Assembly: GCA_019054805.1 (NCBI GenBank)
Contig: JAHQIY010000003.1
Span: 1 to 64,000 of the forward strand
DNA length: 64,000 nucleotides
From: Brachionus manjavacas
Lineage: Eukaryota > Rotifera > Eurotatoria > Ploima > Brachionidae
Direction of reading: 5' to 3'
A program made the position numbers and the translations under genes. The notes below the pieces were generated by a model that saw only the letters and a list, made by a program, of their open reading frames with translations, did not search any database and was not told the origin of the DNA. This document shows positions 1-9,427 of the stretch, piece by piece (position 1 is the stretch's first letter; each line of letters opens with the position of its first letter).

Positions 1-1397
1 ATTTGAAATAATTAAAATTTGACATTATTATTAAAAATTTGACGCTTTCTCATGCGGCCTTTACTAATTTAAATCCTAATTTAATCAAATTTACTCATTG
101 TTAATTATATTTTGTTAATGCTTTTTTGACATTTTTATTCTTTTTCCTTATTTTTAATTATCTTTTACGATACATTTTCAAAAAACTTTTCAATTGATTT
201 CTTTTATTTGAAAATTATTATTTATTTGAAAATTATAATATTTTCTTTTAATATCTTAAAAAGAGTGTTAAATTATAAGATAAACATAACATTATTTTTG
301 TTTTTTTATTAATTTGCAAAACAAACTTTACTTTTATTTTTAAATTATTAGATAATGCTTCCTTATATTAGATAATATTTATAAAAATTGGGAAAATATT
401 GAGCAAACATGCTTAAATTTGCTTGATTCAAAATTTTTAAAAAATATTAAACCGTTTAAAAGTTATTCAAGTTTCGCTGATTTGAAATGATCTAATTGAA
501 ACGAACTTCACAACCCCTAAAGAAAAACTTAAAGGAAAAATGTATTAAAATAAAGAACGATTTTCGTATGATTGTAGGCTTATATTTGATAATTGTGAGT
601 TTTTTAATGAAGATGATAGTCAAATTGGTCAGGCTGGTCACAAATTGCGAGCGTTTTTTGAAACTAAATGGCTGAAGTTGTTTGAATAATTAATGTAAAA
701 TAAATTTGTAAAGATGTTTTTGATATTTTTCAAAAGAGTTTTATTTAAATTTTTTTAAAAATTATATTCACTATTTTTTGTTTAATCAATGCCTAATTGT
801 TAATTAAATAAAAGTTGATGCAACAAAGTATGTTGCAACAAGTTGCAGTATTTTTTCTATTACTTTTTATTAAATTAAATTTTAATTTATTAAAAAATGA
901 AAAAATTTTTGTTCGATTTCAAAAACTTCACACAAGAAATTCACAAAAACATTAGTTTCTGGGAATGAATTTAAAGGTTATATCTAAAACATGCACTCAT
1001 CAAGATTGTGTTATAAACCAATTCCTCAGTCACCAAGACGAGAGGTAACTTAACATTCTGTTAAGTTATATAACTACAAGTTATATAACTATAAGTTAAG
1101 TTATATATTTTTGCATGTTCGAGTCATATAACTACTCGAACATGCAAAAATAAAAAGTACAAAAATAAAATATATAAATATCATAAGTAACTTATCATAG
1201 CTCACATACATAATAAATAAATAAACAGATAAGTATCTGTGGTGAACACCACAACTTCCCCTCTCTTTAGATGGAAATTTCGACTCTCCAAATAAATGAC
1301 ATACAATAGGTTGATGAATAAAAAGCTTAAGTAAAAAAAAAATCGCAAACAGATAAACAAAAAAAAACATTAGAAATCCAAGTGAGCCAGAGTTGCT
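1..1397. other. AT-rich non-coding DNA with a hairpin
   Basis: No convincing gene is visible. The stretch is very AT-rich with homopolymer runs and short direct repeats of AGTTATATAACTA around 1055-1105. A near-perfect hairpin lies at about 1109-1152: TTTTGCATGTTCGAGT is followed by a short loop and its exact reverse complement. Composition changes abruptly at about 1390, where the GC-rich retroelement begins. Confidence 0.6.
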
Positions 1398-2969
1398 TCA
1401 TTGTTGACCGTGCTGTTTCTTGGCGGCTCGCTCCGGTGGATCCAGCACTCTTTTTGCCACCTCCGCTGCCTTCCGTTCCGCCTCCCGATGCTCCGACTCG
1501 GCCTTCTTCGGGCGTCCTCTACCTACACCCGTTGCCCTTGCCGCCTCAACATTGACCGCTGCTGCGTTGGTTGTTTGACTTGCACTGGTCTGGCCATCAT
1601 CACCTGGTGCTGCTGCCGCGCTGAGTTCAGCCGCCGACTCCGTCTGGTCGCCGCTGCTACCTCTCACCACTTCCTGTACAACCACTTTGTCCTCCTCGAA
1701 ACTGCTGAAGTAAACTTTGAAGAACGAGGAGTTCCTCGTGATTGAATGGCCTGGTCTCGAAGCAGTGACCATGCTGTCCTTGACGTCCACGACTGTATAC
1801 GGCTCCGGATCCCATTCCGGCCTAGACTTGTGAGTGCGCTTGAGCTTGAGCAGCACTCTGCTTCCTACTCGGATGACACTCATGCGCGCGCGCGTTCGCT
1901 CATTGTACTCGTCCTCCATGCGTCTCCTGGACCGTTCGTGGTTCTCTTTGGCCAATCGATGCCACTCTGCTCGGTCTGGTTCGCCGACTGGTTCTGGCAA
2001 ACCCGAAGTCCGACTGAAGCCGAACATCAACAGGTTCGGAGAAATCTTGGTGGCTGCATGCGGCGTTTCCCGATACGCCCTAAAGAAATCTCTTAGTGCC
2101 TGGTCTGGACTGATTCCCGTCGCCTCGGCTCCTCTGATGGTCTTGCCTAGGTTGCGCATGTAGCGCTCCACGTCGCCATTGGCCCTTGGCCAAAGTGGTG
2201 TAATCTTGCGATGCTCAAATCCCAGCTCCCGTGCGAACTCGGCAAAGGAATGTGATTGGAATGGTGCGCCGTCGTCCGACTTGTAAATGAGCGGTGCGCC
2301 AAAAATGGAAAAAAACTCGTCCAAAACAGGCTTTAAGTGAAACCAGCTCGTTGATGCCACATCGTTGACGAATACTTGCTTCGAGTACTCGCATAGATTC
2401 ACAAACCAGAACTTGCCGTTTGCCAACGGTCCGAAAAAGTCGCCGGCGACACGCTCCCATGGTCCATTTGGACATGAAGTTGCCCTGAGCGGCTCGAGGG
2501 TTTGCTTTGTTGCTACGGTCTGAGACAGATTACAGTGTGCGACCTCCCGCTCGACTCGCTTGTCGATTCCTGGAAACCAGACTCTCGCCCTAATCAGCGC
2601 CTTCGTCTTGACCACTCCTTGATGCCCACGGTGCGCCAACGTCACAATCGCCCCTCTCAGCTTGCTTGGTATGATGACTCGACTCCCTCGTAGCATGACA
2701 CCATCCTGGGCCTCGCTGATCTCGCCAATGACGTGCTCGAACTCAGCCAGCTCCTTTGGTAGCCGCCCTGTCGGCTGAATGATGAACTTGCGTAAAAGCT
2801 GCAGCTGCTCGTCAGCCTCTGTTGCCACGGCCACCTCCTTTTTTGTGATTGTTCTTGGCAGAGAACTGACCACCACCATATTGATAAACTGCTCCAACTC
2901 GCTCTCATCCTCGGACGTGTCCCTTGTCGGTGCTGGTCCCACTGGCTGACGAGAAAAGTAATCTGCCAC
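1398..2969 (-). pseudogene. integrase (gypsy 1)
   Basis: The 523-residue frame begins with the RNase H-integrase connector (ADYFSRQ). It then has the integrase zinc-binding region (HRGHQGVVKTKALIRARVWFPG), where the expected second Cys of the HHCC motif is replaced (HCNLSQ). The catalytic core has an Asp in VAGDFFG, an Asp in KSDDGAPF and a Glu in NGDVERY. A C-terminal tail rich in Ala, Glu and Lys follows a chromatin-interacting SH3-like stretch. The core triad looks intact, and the zinc-finger change and upstream frame breaks argue against activity. Family assignment is firm. Confidence 0.85.
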
Positions 2970-3049
2970 ATTGGTCTTGCCTGACTGGTGCTCGATGGTG
3001 AATCAAACTGTGACAGGCGGAGACCCCATCGCTCGATGCGTGCAGGTGG

Positions 3050-3802
3050 TCACGATGCCGCGTTCCCAAAGATCAGCTGCACGGCCCTGTTGTCGGTAAC
3101 CAGTATGAACTGCTGCCCAAACAGGTAGATCCAGAAACGCTCGCACGCCCAAACTGCCGCTAGTGCCTCCTTCTCGCACTGGCTGTACTTCCGCTCGGTT
3201 GCCGACAGCAGCCGTGAGGCACAACAAACCACGCGCCTGTCGTTCTCATCGTTCGGGTTAACTTGAGTGAGCACTCCCTCGACCCCTTCTGGACTCGCGT
3301 CCACCACCAATCTGGTCTGCCAGTCTTTTTTAAAATACGAGAAACATTTTTCTGAAATGGAGGCTTTTACTTGCTCGAAGGCTTGCTGCTCTCGCTCGCC
3401 CCAGCTCCATCGCTCTGCCTTGATTGCAGCCCACAACGGCTCTGCTAGCGTTGCCAAATCCTGGATGAATCGGCCGCTGTACTGCACCATTCCCAGAAAG
3501 CTCCTGCACTGGCTCGCGTCTGCCGGCCGCTTCGCGTTCCTCAACGCCTCGACTCGATCCAGAGTTGGTGCTATGTTTTCTTCGGATAGTCGTAGTCCGA
3601 AGAACGTGAGCTCCTTCTTGTACAACTCGCACTTGTCCACATTGAGAGTGACGCCAGCTTGCTCCAATGTCTCCAACACACGCATGAGGTTCTCGTGATG
3701 CTCCTCTTCCGATGCACCAAGAAGTCGTCGGTCATGTTCAGCTGGCCTGGGCATTTTTCGAGAATAGTGCGGATGAGCTCGGTGAACATTTCCGATGCGC
3801 AC
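3050..3802 (-). pseudogene. RT thumb and RNase H (gypsy 1)
   Basis: After a frame change at the RT catalytic site, this frame carries the RT C-terminal half (FLGMVQYSGRFIQDLATLAEPL) and an RNase H-like domain. The latter shows TRLVVDASPEGVEGVLTQ, the ATERKYSQCEKEALAAVWACE region and TDNRAVQ. These are diagnostic gypsy pol segments: the first RNase H Asp is in VVDAS, the Glu is in CEKEALA, and a further Asp is in TDNRA. The first 25 or so residues are out of register with RT and belong to the overlapping gag/RT frame. The frame stops shortly after RNase H and integrase continues in another frame. Confidence 0.8.
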
Positions 3803-4617
3803 GAAATACCCATGTGCAGCCGATCGTACACGAGTGTGCCCACGTGCGTGGTCACCGCCGTCAGTTTCTTCGACTCCTCATCCAACTCGGCCTGATGGAA
3901 AGCCTTGACGATGTCGAGTTTGGATAAGACCTTCGCTCCGTCGTATGTCCACTGGTCGATGACATTGATCGGCGCTCCTGTGTCAATCAGAAAATCCACA
4001 GCTGTGCCGCCCATCTGCACACTCGCTCTCGGTCCATCGTTGTAGCGATTTCGATTGCCAATCGTGCCAACCTCCCAATCGCAACTGGCCTTGTAACGTA
4101 TAAACTCGTCGTACTCCTGCTTGTTGACCTCATACTTGTCCATATCCATGGTCAGCTGTCTGATCTGGCTCCTGCCTGCACTGCTCCTCGCTCTGAACTG
4201 CTGCATGCTTGCTCGTTGCTGACCGCCTCTCATCGCATCCTTGCTTCCGCTTGTGTCCCTGCATACCTTCGCGAAGTGACCCCTGATGCCGCATTTCCTG
4301 CATTCCGTGTTCAACGCGGGACACTCTGACTTCTCCTTGTGGCTTCGCCTGCCACAGTATCCACAGTCCTGCCTCGACGAACCATGACTTGGTGTCGACC
4401 AGCTCGGCCTGTTGTTGCTGCTACTACGCCCGCTGCTCATTGGTCTGCGCTCGGTGTAGTTGATTGATCTGCTGCTCATCTCCGCCGCGGTTGGCTTGAG
4501 CAGCCCGCTGACATTCTCGGCCACTCGCTCGTAGCCGCGCGCCTTCTCCAGTGCTGCCTTCAAATCGAGATCGTTAGTGCGGCAGCACTCTCGCTGGAAC
4601 TCATCGCATTTCCTCAA
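3571..4617 (-). pseudogene. gag zinc-knuckle / protease / start of RT (gypsy 1)
   Basis: The 348-residue frame holds two Cys-rich knuckles (CGYCGRRSHKEKSEC, about residues 85-99, then CRKCGIRGHFAKVC, about residues 106-119). A retropepsin site follows (FLIDTGAPINVID, about residue 209 onward), and then RT sequence (KLDIVKAFHQAELDEESKK). The protease joins RT almost directly, so the N-terminal fingers of RT are missing, which points to an internal deletion. The catalytic motif appears as MTDDFLV, where the family has variants such as NISDDIIV. Directly after it the frame leaves the RT sequence, which resumes in another frame (about 3050-3730). The last 40 or so residues are therefore frameshifted. 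Non-functional as it stands. Confidence 0.8.
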
Positions 4618-4677
4618 ATAAAAGAAAGTTCAGTCATCAAAAGGTTTCTTTTATTCAAAAAAAGTGACTCATTAATA

Positions 4678-4887
4678 CCGTATTTACTCTAATAAAAGAA
4701 ATTTATGCATTTTTTTTCTTCTATTAGAAACAAAAAATGCATGTTATACATGACAAGTGACTGGTGAATTTTCTTTCAATCGAGACAAATTTTTTTGAGA
4801 AAAACAACTCAAATAAAGGCAAATTTTTGGGATAAATACTAGCAAATTTCTTCTATTTGTGGTTTACTCCTATTCGATAAAATACGG
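4678..4887. mobile_element. small TA-flanked MITE
   Basis: A 210-bp AT-rich segment begins CCGTATTT and ends AAATACGG, with a TA dinucleotide on each side. The terminal inverted similarity continues imperfectly through TACTC..AATA. There is no coding capacity. A non-autonomous DNA transposon with TA target preference is the simplest reading, and the superfamily cannot be assigned from this copy. Confidence 0.45.
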
Positions 4888-6150
4888 TAACTTATAACAG
4901 AAAATTATTTTTTTTTCAATTAGATAGTAGAATGACTTTTTTGTATTTAAGATAGCTTCTTTTATTTTTAGATAATTTTTTTGAACCTCAAAAATTGAAT
5001 AACACTTTGAAAATATAACTAAGTATTTTTTTTTGAAATAAGAACTTACAAAATAAATTAAAAATAACTTTATTTATACAGTAGTTCCACATTTTTTTTA
5101 AAGAGAATAAATTTTTTGGCAGCTTTCACAAAAAAATATTTGACGCATCAAACTTTTTCAATGCATTTTCAAGACTGAATACATTTTTTAAATTTACAAA
5201 TTTTTGAAATGTCAAGACGAATCTTAAAATGATAGATTCGTCTTGAATTGATCAAGTGAAGTCTAGTTATGGTTTGAACTAGGACATGAACTTAAGAAAA
5301 TCCAACAATTTTAATATTTTGGTAAATAATATCGTATTTGTGTTAAAAGATATAAAAAAAGATAACCAAAGTTTTATTTAGTTTGTATTTATTTTATCTT
5401 AGATCAAAGGGTAGTGTACTTCCATTATCAATATTTAAAAATTAGAGGTAAACAAAGGATTTAGATAAAGGTTTTATTTTATTATAATGGATCAAAAACA
5501 TCTGATACTTAAATAATCCATAGATCAATAAATAAAAATATAAAAAATAAATTATGTTAAATAGAAAACAATTGCACACTGAAAAATCAACATAAATGCT
5601 GGTCAGTATTTAAACTTAAAATTTATGAGAATCTTGATAAAGAATCGACTAAAATATAAAATCTCGACTCACACATAAAATGAAACTCACTTTTTGGATT
5701 TTATTTCGAGTTTTTGTTGTGCTTTCTGTGGCGTCGGCAGCAAAAAATAGTATTATTTTCAAGATTGAATCTAAAAGACTTAATTTTTCATTTAATAGCC
5801 GTTCCTAAAGGAAGACTATCTGGACAGAATTCAGCTAAGTCTAGCAATGAATAAAATATTTTGGAAAAGGATGGAACTTCAAGAAAGTGAAAATTTATCC
5901 ATATTAAAAAAATAAAATCGAGAATTTTTCAACTACAAATTTACAACTAATTTGAATTTTAAATTCAGTAAATTTACAAAATATATCAATAGATTTGCAA
6001 CTTTGAAAATTAAAATTTATTTTGTAGGCTATCCAGTTTTTGTCAAAAAAAAATCTAATTTTTTTAGTCTCGGTTGACGGCACAGAAAAGTCTGAGAATA
6101 ATATATTTCAGTATTTTTGGATTCGAATATTATAAAGTTCGAAATTTTTG
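4888..6150. other. AT-rich DNA without recognised genes
   Basis: Long A and T runs with no open frame of note. A local inverted pair occurs around 5210-5250 (TCAAGACGAATCTTAAAATG and ATTCGTCTTGA). I see no family-level similarity. Confidence 0.5.
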
Positions 6151-6600
6151 AAAAAAATTCAAATATTTAGAAAAAATTTTTTTAATATAAATGGTTTAAT
6201 TTTTTGTGTTTTAATTACAAAATGTATCCAATGTTGAAATAACATTGAAAAAGTTCGATTTTTCAAATATTTTTTTCAACTTCAAATTAAAAAAATAATT
6301 CTAAGTTAATATTGCAAGAATTTTCATATTTGAAATTAAACTTTTTAGTAAAATTGAATGGGTTTAATTTTTATTTGAAAATTAAAATAAAATATTGAAA
6401 TTTTTTTTTTTACCTCTTAATAATTTATTTACTTATTTGTTCATCTGTACCTAGCTAATGCTTCTTCAGAATAAAAATATATAAAAATAAATAGCTAATA
6501 AAAAGAAAAAAAAAGATAAATAATTTATTTAGATTCCAATTAATATTAAATCGTTGAAAAACTAGATCTAGTCGGTTAGGTGAACCATAGTTCACATATA
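6150..6600. repeat. dispersed repeat family R1, copy 1
   Basis: One of several diverged copies of a unit of about 450 bp. It runs from a GGTTTAATTTTTTGTGTTT end through ACAAAATGTATCCAATGTTG, then TACCTAGCTAATGCTTCTTC (a LINE-tail-like segment). It ends in AACTAGATCTAGTCGGTTAG followed by GGTGAACCATAGTTCAC. Other copies or parts lie at 38430-38890, 52670-53600 (reverse), 54880-55020, 56090-56370 and 57720-57800. Non-coding; mechanism of spread unknown. Confidence 0.55.
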
Positions 6601-6779
6601 AGTGCTGGTAGTATATGAGCTGTAGGGATGGTTATATCCCAAGCCGGAGTTTCAGTAAACGCCATGCTATGACAGCCTGTGTCGCTGTTGTTTAACGGTT
6701 TTATAGAATTTTTTTCTTTTGATTTGTATAAATAATGATAATATAGATAGCTGTCAGTTTAAATTGAGCAATTTATCTA

Positions 6780-7235
6780 TTATTTTTTTAAAAGTATTTG
6801 TATCGGTTATTTTTCTTGTTGCCTCATCAAGTAGATTCCAATCCCCGGCAGTTCGATTGGTAAAAAAATGATACCTTGCGTCACAGTTTTTTATAAGCTC
6901 CCTTTCCAATTTTAATTTTCCACGTTTGGTACGACTTGTTAGGCAGTCTAGAGCATTTGAAGCAAGAGGTTGACAGCAATTTATTAGCTCAACTTGTTAA
7001 AGACGGTGTTGGATCTTGTGAAGCTGGATAAGATCACCTTTTGAGCGGCTATCTTCAAGAGTAGGTCAAACTTCTAGTTGAAGATTTCTAATGTTGTCTT
7101 CACAGTCGACATGATTCATAAGCTAAGTGTCATTTGCGTACAGTTTGCAAATTGATGTACATAATTCTGGGAGATCATTTATGTAAATAATAAAGAGGAG
7201 TGGTCCAAGAACAAAACCTTGTGGTTCCCGGCTAG
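6780..7235 (-). pseudogene. non-LTR retrotransposon (CR1/jockey-like) RT C-terminal remnant
   Basis: On the minus strand, short frames match LINE RT landmarks. These are the palm segment [15 protein letters not shown], a catalytic box that reads YAND where YADD is expected, and the C-terminal segment FFTNRTAGDWNLLDEATRK typical of CR1/jockey ORF2. The frame is broken repeatedly. This is a dead, 5'-truncated insertion; its boundaries are approximate. Confidence 0.7.
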
Positions 7236-7239
7236 TTCT

Positions 7240-7560
7240 AGTTTCTACTCAGACATGACATCTCCGATAACGTCGCGCTATTTTCGGTCTGTTAGAAAAA
7301 CGAATCCATTTGATGGTTAGGACTGGAAAGATAATTTGATTAATCTAAATATTGAGACATCATCATCTAAAAATCAAAATTTAGTTAATGAAGATTTGGA
7401 TAACTCTTATTATTATCGAGGATCACCGTTCGGGTTAAATCATTTCATCAATTGGATAAAAAACTCAATGAAAAATGGTTTGCTAGTTATAATATCATGC
7501 CTCATTTTTAGTTTCATTATTATCATTGTTTTATTTTTCATTTGCGTAAAATGCAACTGA
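7240..7560 (+). pseudogene. membrane-anchored protein C-terminus, unrecognised
   Basis: An open frame with one internal TAG (7318-7320) encodes a hydrophilic stretch. It is followed by a strong C-terminal membrane segment (about 20 hydrophobic residues rich in Ile, Phe and Val) and a short tail ending CVKCN. The layout (ectodomain stalk, one transmembrane helix, short cysteine tail) is what a type I glycoprotein or an env-like retroelement product would show. There is no diagnostic motif and no upstream portion, so I do not name it. It sits between a LINE relic and the mariner 3' end. Confidence 0.3.
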
Positions 7561-7886
7561 ATTCATTTCTTAAAAATGCAATCGAAGAATAAACTTTACG
7601 TAAGAACAACAGCATACCTTTAACCGAAAGTGGAGGCAAAGTCACCGCCGAAACAGAAAATAATAAAGAAATGAAAGAAACGTCAATCAAAGAAATCTTA
7701 GTCTGTTAGAACTAAGAGTTTAATTAATTTTCTTTTATAAGTTTATTTTCTTTTTAAATATTTTTTAACATAACCATTTACTTTTTTGCACTGATGGAAT
7801 TTAAAGTCTTAAACAAGATTCATCAGAGACGATGATATCTAAAGAGCGAGGGATATGTAATACACCCTACGTATCACTTGATCATC

Positions 7887-8193
7887 AGCTTCTCAACTGA
7901 TGATTAAGTGAAATAAAACCTTGATTCTCATACACTTTCCCCTTTAAAATGGAACAATAATCTTCAATTGATTGTACTTCTGACACATTTGCAGGGTTTT
8001 CGCATTTTTGCAAAAATTTTATATTTTGGTCAATCAAGTAGTTGGCCACTGTATTGGCATAATGAGAGCTCGCCAAGTCGGGCCAGAACTTATAGTTTCC
8101 GTCTGAATTATGCTTTTAAATAAACGGAATGACTCAACGCTTTATTAAGTCTAAATAGACAGTTTGTTTGACTGTAAGTCCATTTTTTCGTAT
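7887..8193 (-). pseudogene. mariner-type transposase, 3' half (split by LTR element)
   Basis: The minus strand encodes the C-terminal part of a Tc1/mariner transposase: FWPDLASSHYANTVANYL holds the second catalytic Asp region, followed by IKFLQKCENPANV, VQSIEDYCSILKGKVYEN and the stop codon. Upstream, the frame contains stops. The matching N-terminal half lies at 14909-15539, and the gap is exactly the 8194-14908 LTR element with its GTAT duplication. The two halves total about 940 bp, close to a full-length mariner ORF. Dead, because of stops in both halves. Confidence 0.85.
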
Positions 8194-8533
8194 TGTTATA
8201 AACCTTAAATCCTGAACTATAGTTCTTTCCGGATCTGTTAGGATCTAGTGGTTCGCGGTTATAACGCTAATAATAAATAAAGAAATTAAATAATAATAAT
8301 AATAACTTTATTAATAAATGGCCACTTCTAGCCTGAACAAATAATAAAGAAAAAAATGGAGAAAAGAAAACAACAATAATTTCAGATCTCTTCTGATCGC
8401 ACATGTCTAATATTTTACACAGTGTTAAATACTATCACTTGCTAAGCGCATGAGATCATAGTATTGCACTGTGAAACTATAGACATGTAAGTTGAATAGA
8501 GTCGGTGTTGTAGTTATTGAGAGAACTACAACA
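8194..8533 (-). repeat. 3' LTR
   Basis: 340 bp, TG..CA ends, the same as 14569-14908 by eye. It contains AATAAA-like sequence and an (ATA)n tract. The element-strand sequence immediately inside it is the purine-rich CTAGGGGGAAGG (8534-8548 region), a good polypurine tract. Preceded by GTAT at 8190-8193. Confidence 0.93.
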
Positions 8534-8550
8534 TACCTTCCCCCTAGAAG
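8534..8550 (-). promoter_or_regulatory. polypurine tract
   Basis: On the element strand the sequence just before the 3' LTR is CTAGGGGGAAGGTA. Its position and purine run are those of the plus-strand DNA primer of an LTR retrotransposon. Confidence 0.7.
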
Positions 8551-8635
8551 AAGAAAGATAAACAAAAACAAAAAACATATAACAAAGCAAAAAATTTTAA
8601 AAATAAAAATAACAAACAGAATTCTATCCGGATGG

Positions 8636-9223
8636 CTAATAGACTTCTAACACTTCCTGTAGGCTCTTCACAGTGTCCTCCAGTTGACGGATGGTCTCCT
8701 TGGCCTTGTTGAGCTCATCCTCTGCTTGTCTTAGGCGAGCTTCGGCATCCCTTCTGCCTTCTTGTTCCTCTCGGAATCGGCGCTCAACGTGGACAATAAG
8801 GCGTTCTTGCGTTTCCATTGTGTGGTTGGTCCTTTCGAGGTACTTAGCTTTCTCGGCATGGTACCAGATCGGCCTACCATCTTGGTCCACTACTGTCTTC
8901 TTCGACCACTGTGCAGCCCCTGACTCTATATCGTTCATCTTAGCCAGGAGCTTCCGACCTTCGAATGTCATCTTGTTCATGACTTCGACAGCCTCACCAT
9001 GTCGGTCAGGTCTCTCCATCCGACAGAACGCGATGTACGTTGTCCCGTCGTGGTCCCTGCACATCTCTGGGACTTTCAAATTATCGATGAGCCCCAGTCT
9101 GTTGTCCAGACCTTGCCGGATGATTTCCTTGTTTATGAAAACCTCCAAGGTTTCCGCTGTCTTTCTCCGGTCCCCTCCAAGAACTGTGATGTTCCGGATA
9201 TAAATGTCGAAAATTTTATCCAT
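8636..9223 (-). CDS. retrotransposon ORF3: RRM-like domain plus coiled coil
   Basis: An intact 195-residue frame lies between integrase and the 3' LTR, where env would be. Residues 1-97 read as an RNA-recognition motif: RNP2-like IYIRNI (residues 7-12), a helix (about 21-38), RNP1-like GTTYIAFCRM (60-69), then a helix and the NKMTFEGRKLLAKM turn typical of the RRM end (83-96). Residues about 120-193 are charged heptad-like helix (RRFREEQEGRRDAEARLRQ), predicted coiled coil. It has no signal peptide or membrane segment, so it is not env-like. Unlike pol, it has no stop or frameshift, and it is visibly more GC-rich than the rest of the element. A run of about 24 A residues (coding strand) directly precedes its ATG. 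RNA binding and oligomerisation are inferred from the fold pattern, not shown. Confidence 0.7.
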   Translation of the reverse strand: MDKIFDIYIRNITVLGGDRRKTAETLEVFINKEIIRQGLDNRLGLIDNLKVPEMCRDHDGTTYIAFCRMERPDRHGEAVEVMNKMTFEGRKLLAKMNDIESGAAQWSKKTVVDQDGRPIWYHAEKAKYLERTNHTMETQERLIVHVERRFREEQEGRRDAEARLRQAEDELNKAKETIRQLEDTVKSLQEVLEVY

Positions 9224-9427
9224 TTTTTTTTTTTTTTTTTTTTTTTTATTTTAATTTTGAATTTTAAAATTTTATAATTAATGTTTAAATTAAAATTTTT
9301 AAACTTTGTTATTATCGACAACCATTTTGTCTGATAATTAAAACTTCAAATAAGGTTCTTCTGGAAATATCCTCCTTACCACAAGGTTCTTCATAGTTTT
9401 CTCTCCTCAAAAAATTTTTTTTGTTTT

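Larger units (their letters stand above)
1398..4617 (-). mobile_element. GC-rich Ty3/gypsy-type retroelement body, degenerate, no LTRs seen
   Basis: Read on the minus strand, this block gives gag zinc knuckles, an aspartic protease, reverse transcriptase, RNase H and integrase, in that order, which is the Ty3/gypsy order. It is far more GC-rich than the flanking DNA, and the change is sharp at both ends. The coding frame is broken at several points and the protease-to-RT region is shortened. I see no flanking direct repeats that could be LTRs, so this is probably an internal fragment or a very old insertion. The strong composition contrast could mean recent arrival from a GC-richer donor or an assembly join. 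Both are inference. Confidence 0.85.

Noticed and set aside
1401..2163. Plus-strand open frames of 109-116 residues
   Set aside because: They are antisense to the gypsy integrase frame in a GC-rich block, where stop codons are rare; no domain seen.
6590..6705. GC-richer patch suspected to be a tRNA or SINE
   Set aside because: No consistent cloverleaf or A/B boxes; best left as part of the repeat flank.
8691..9203. 170-residue plus-strand frame
   Set aside because: Antisense of the RRM/coiled-coil ORF; serine/leucine-rich mirror of its codons.
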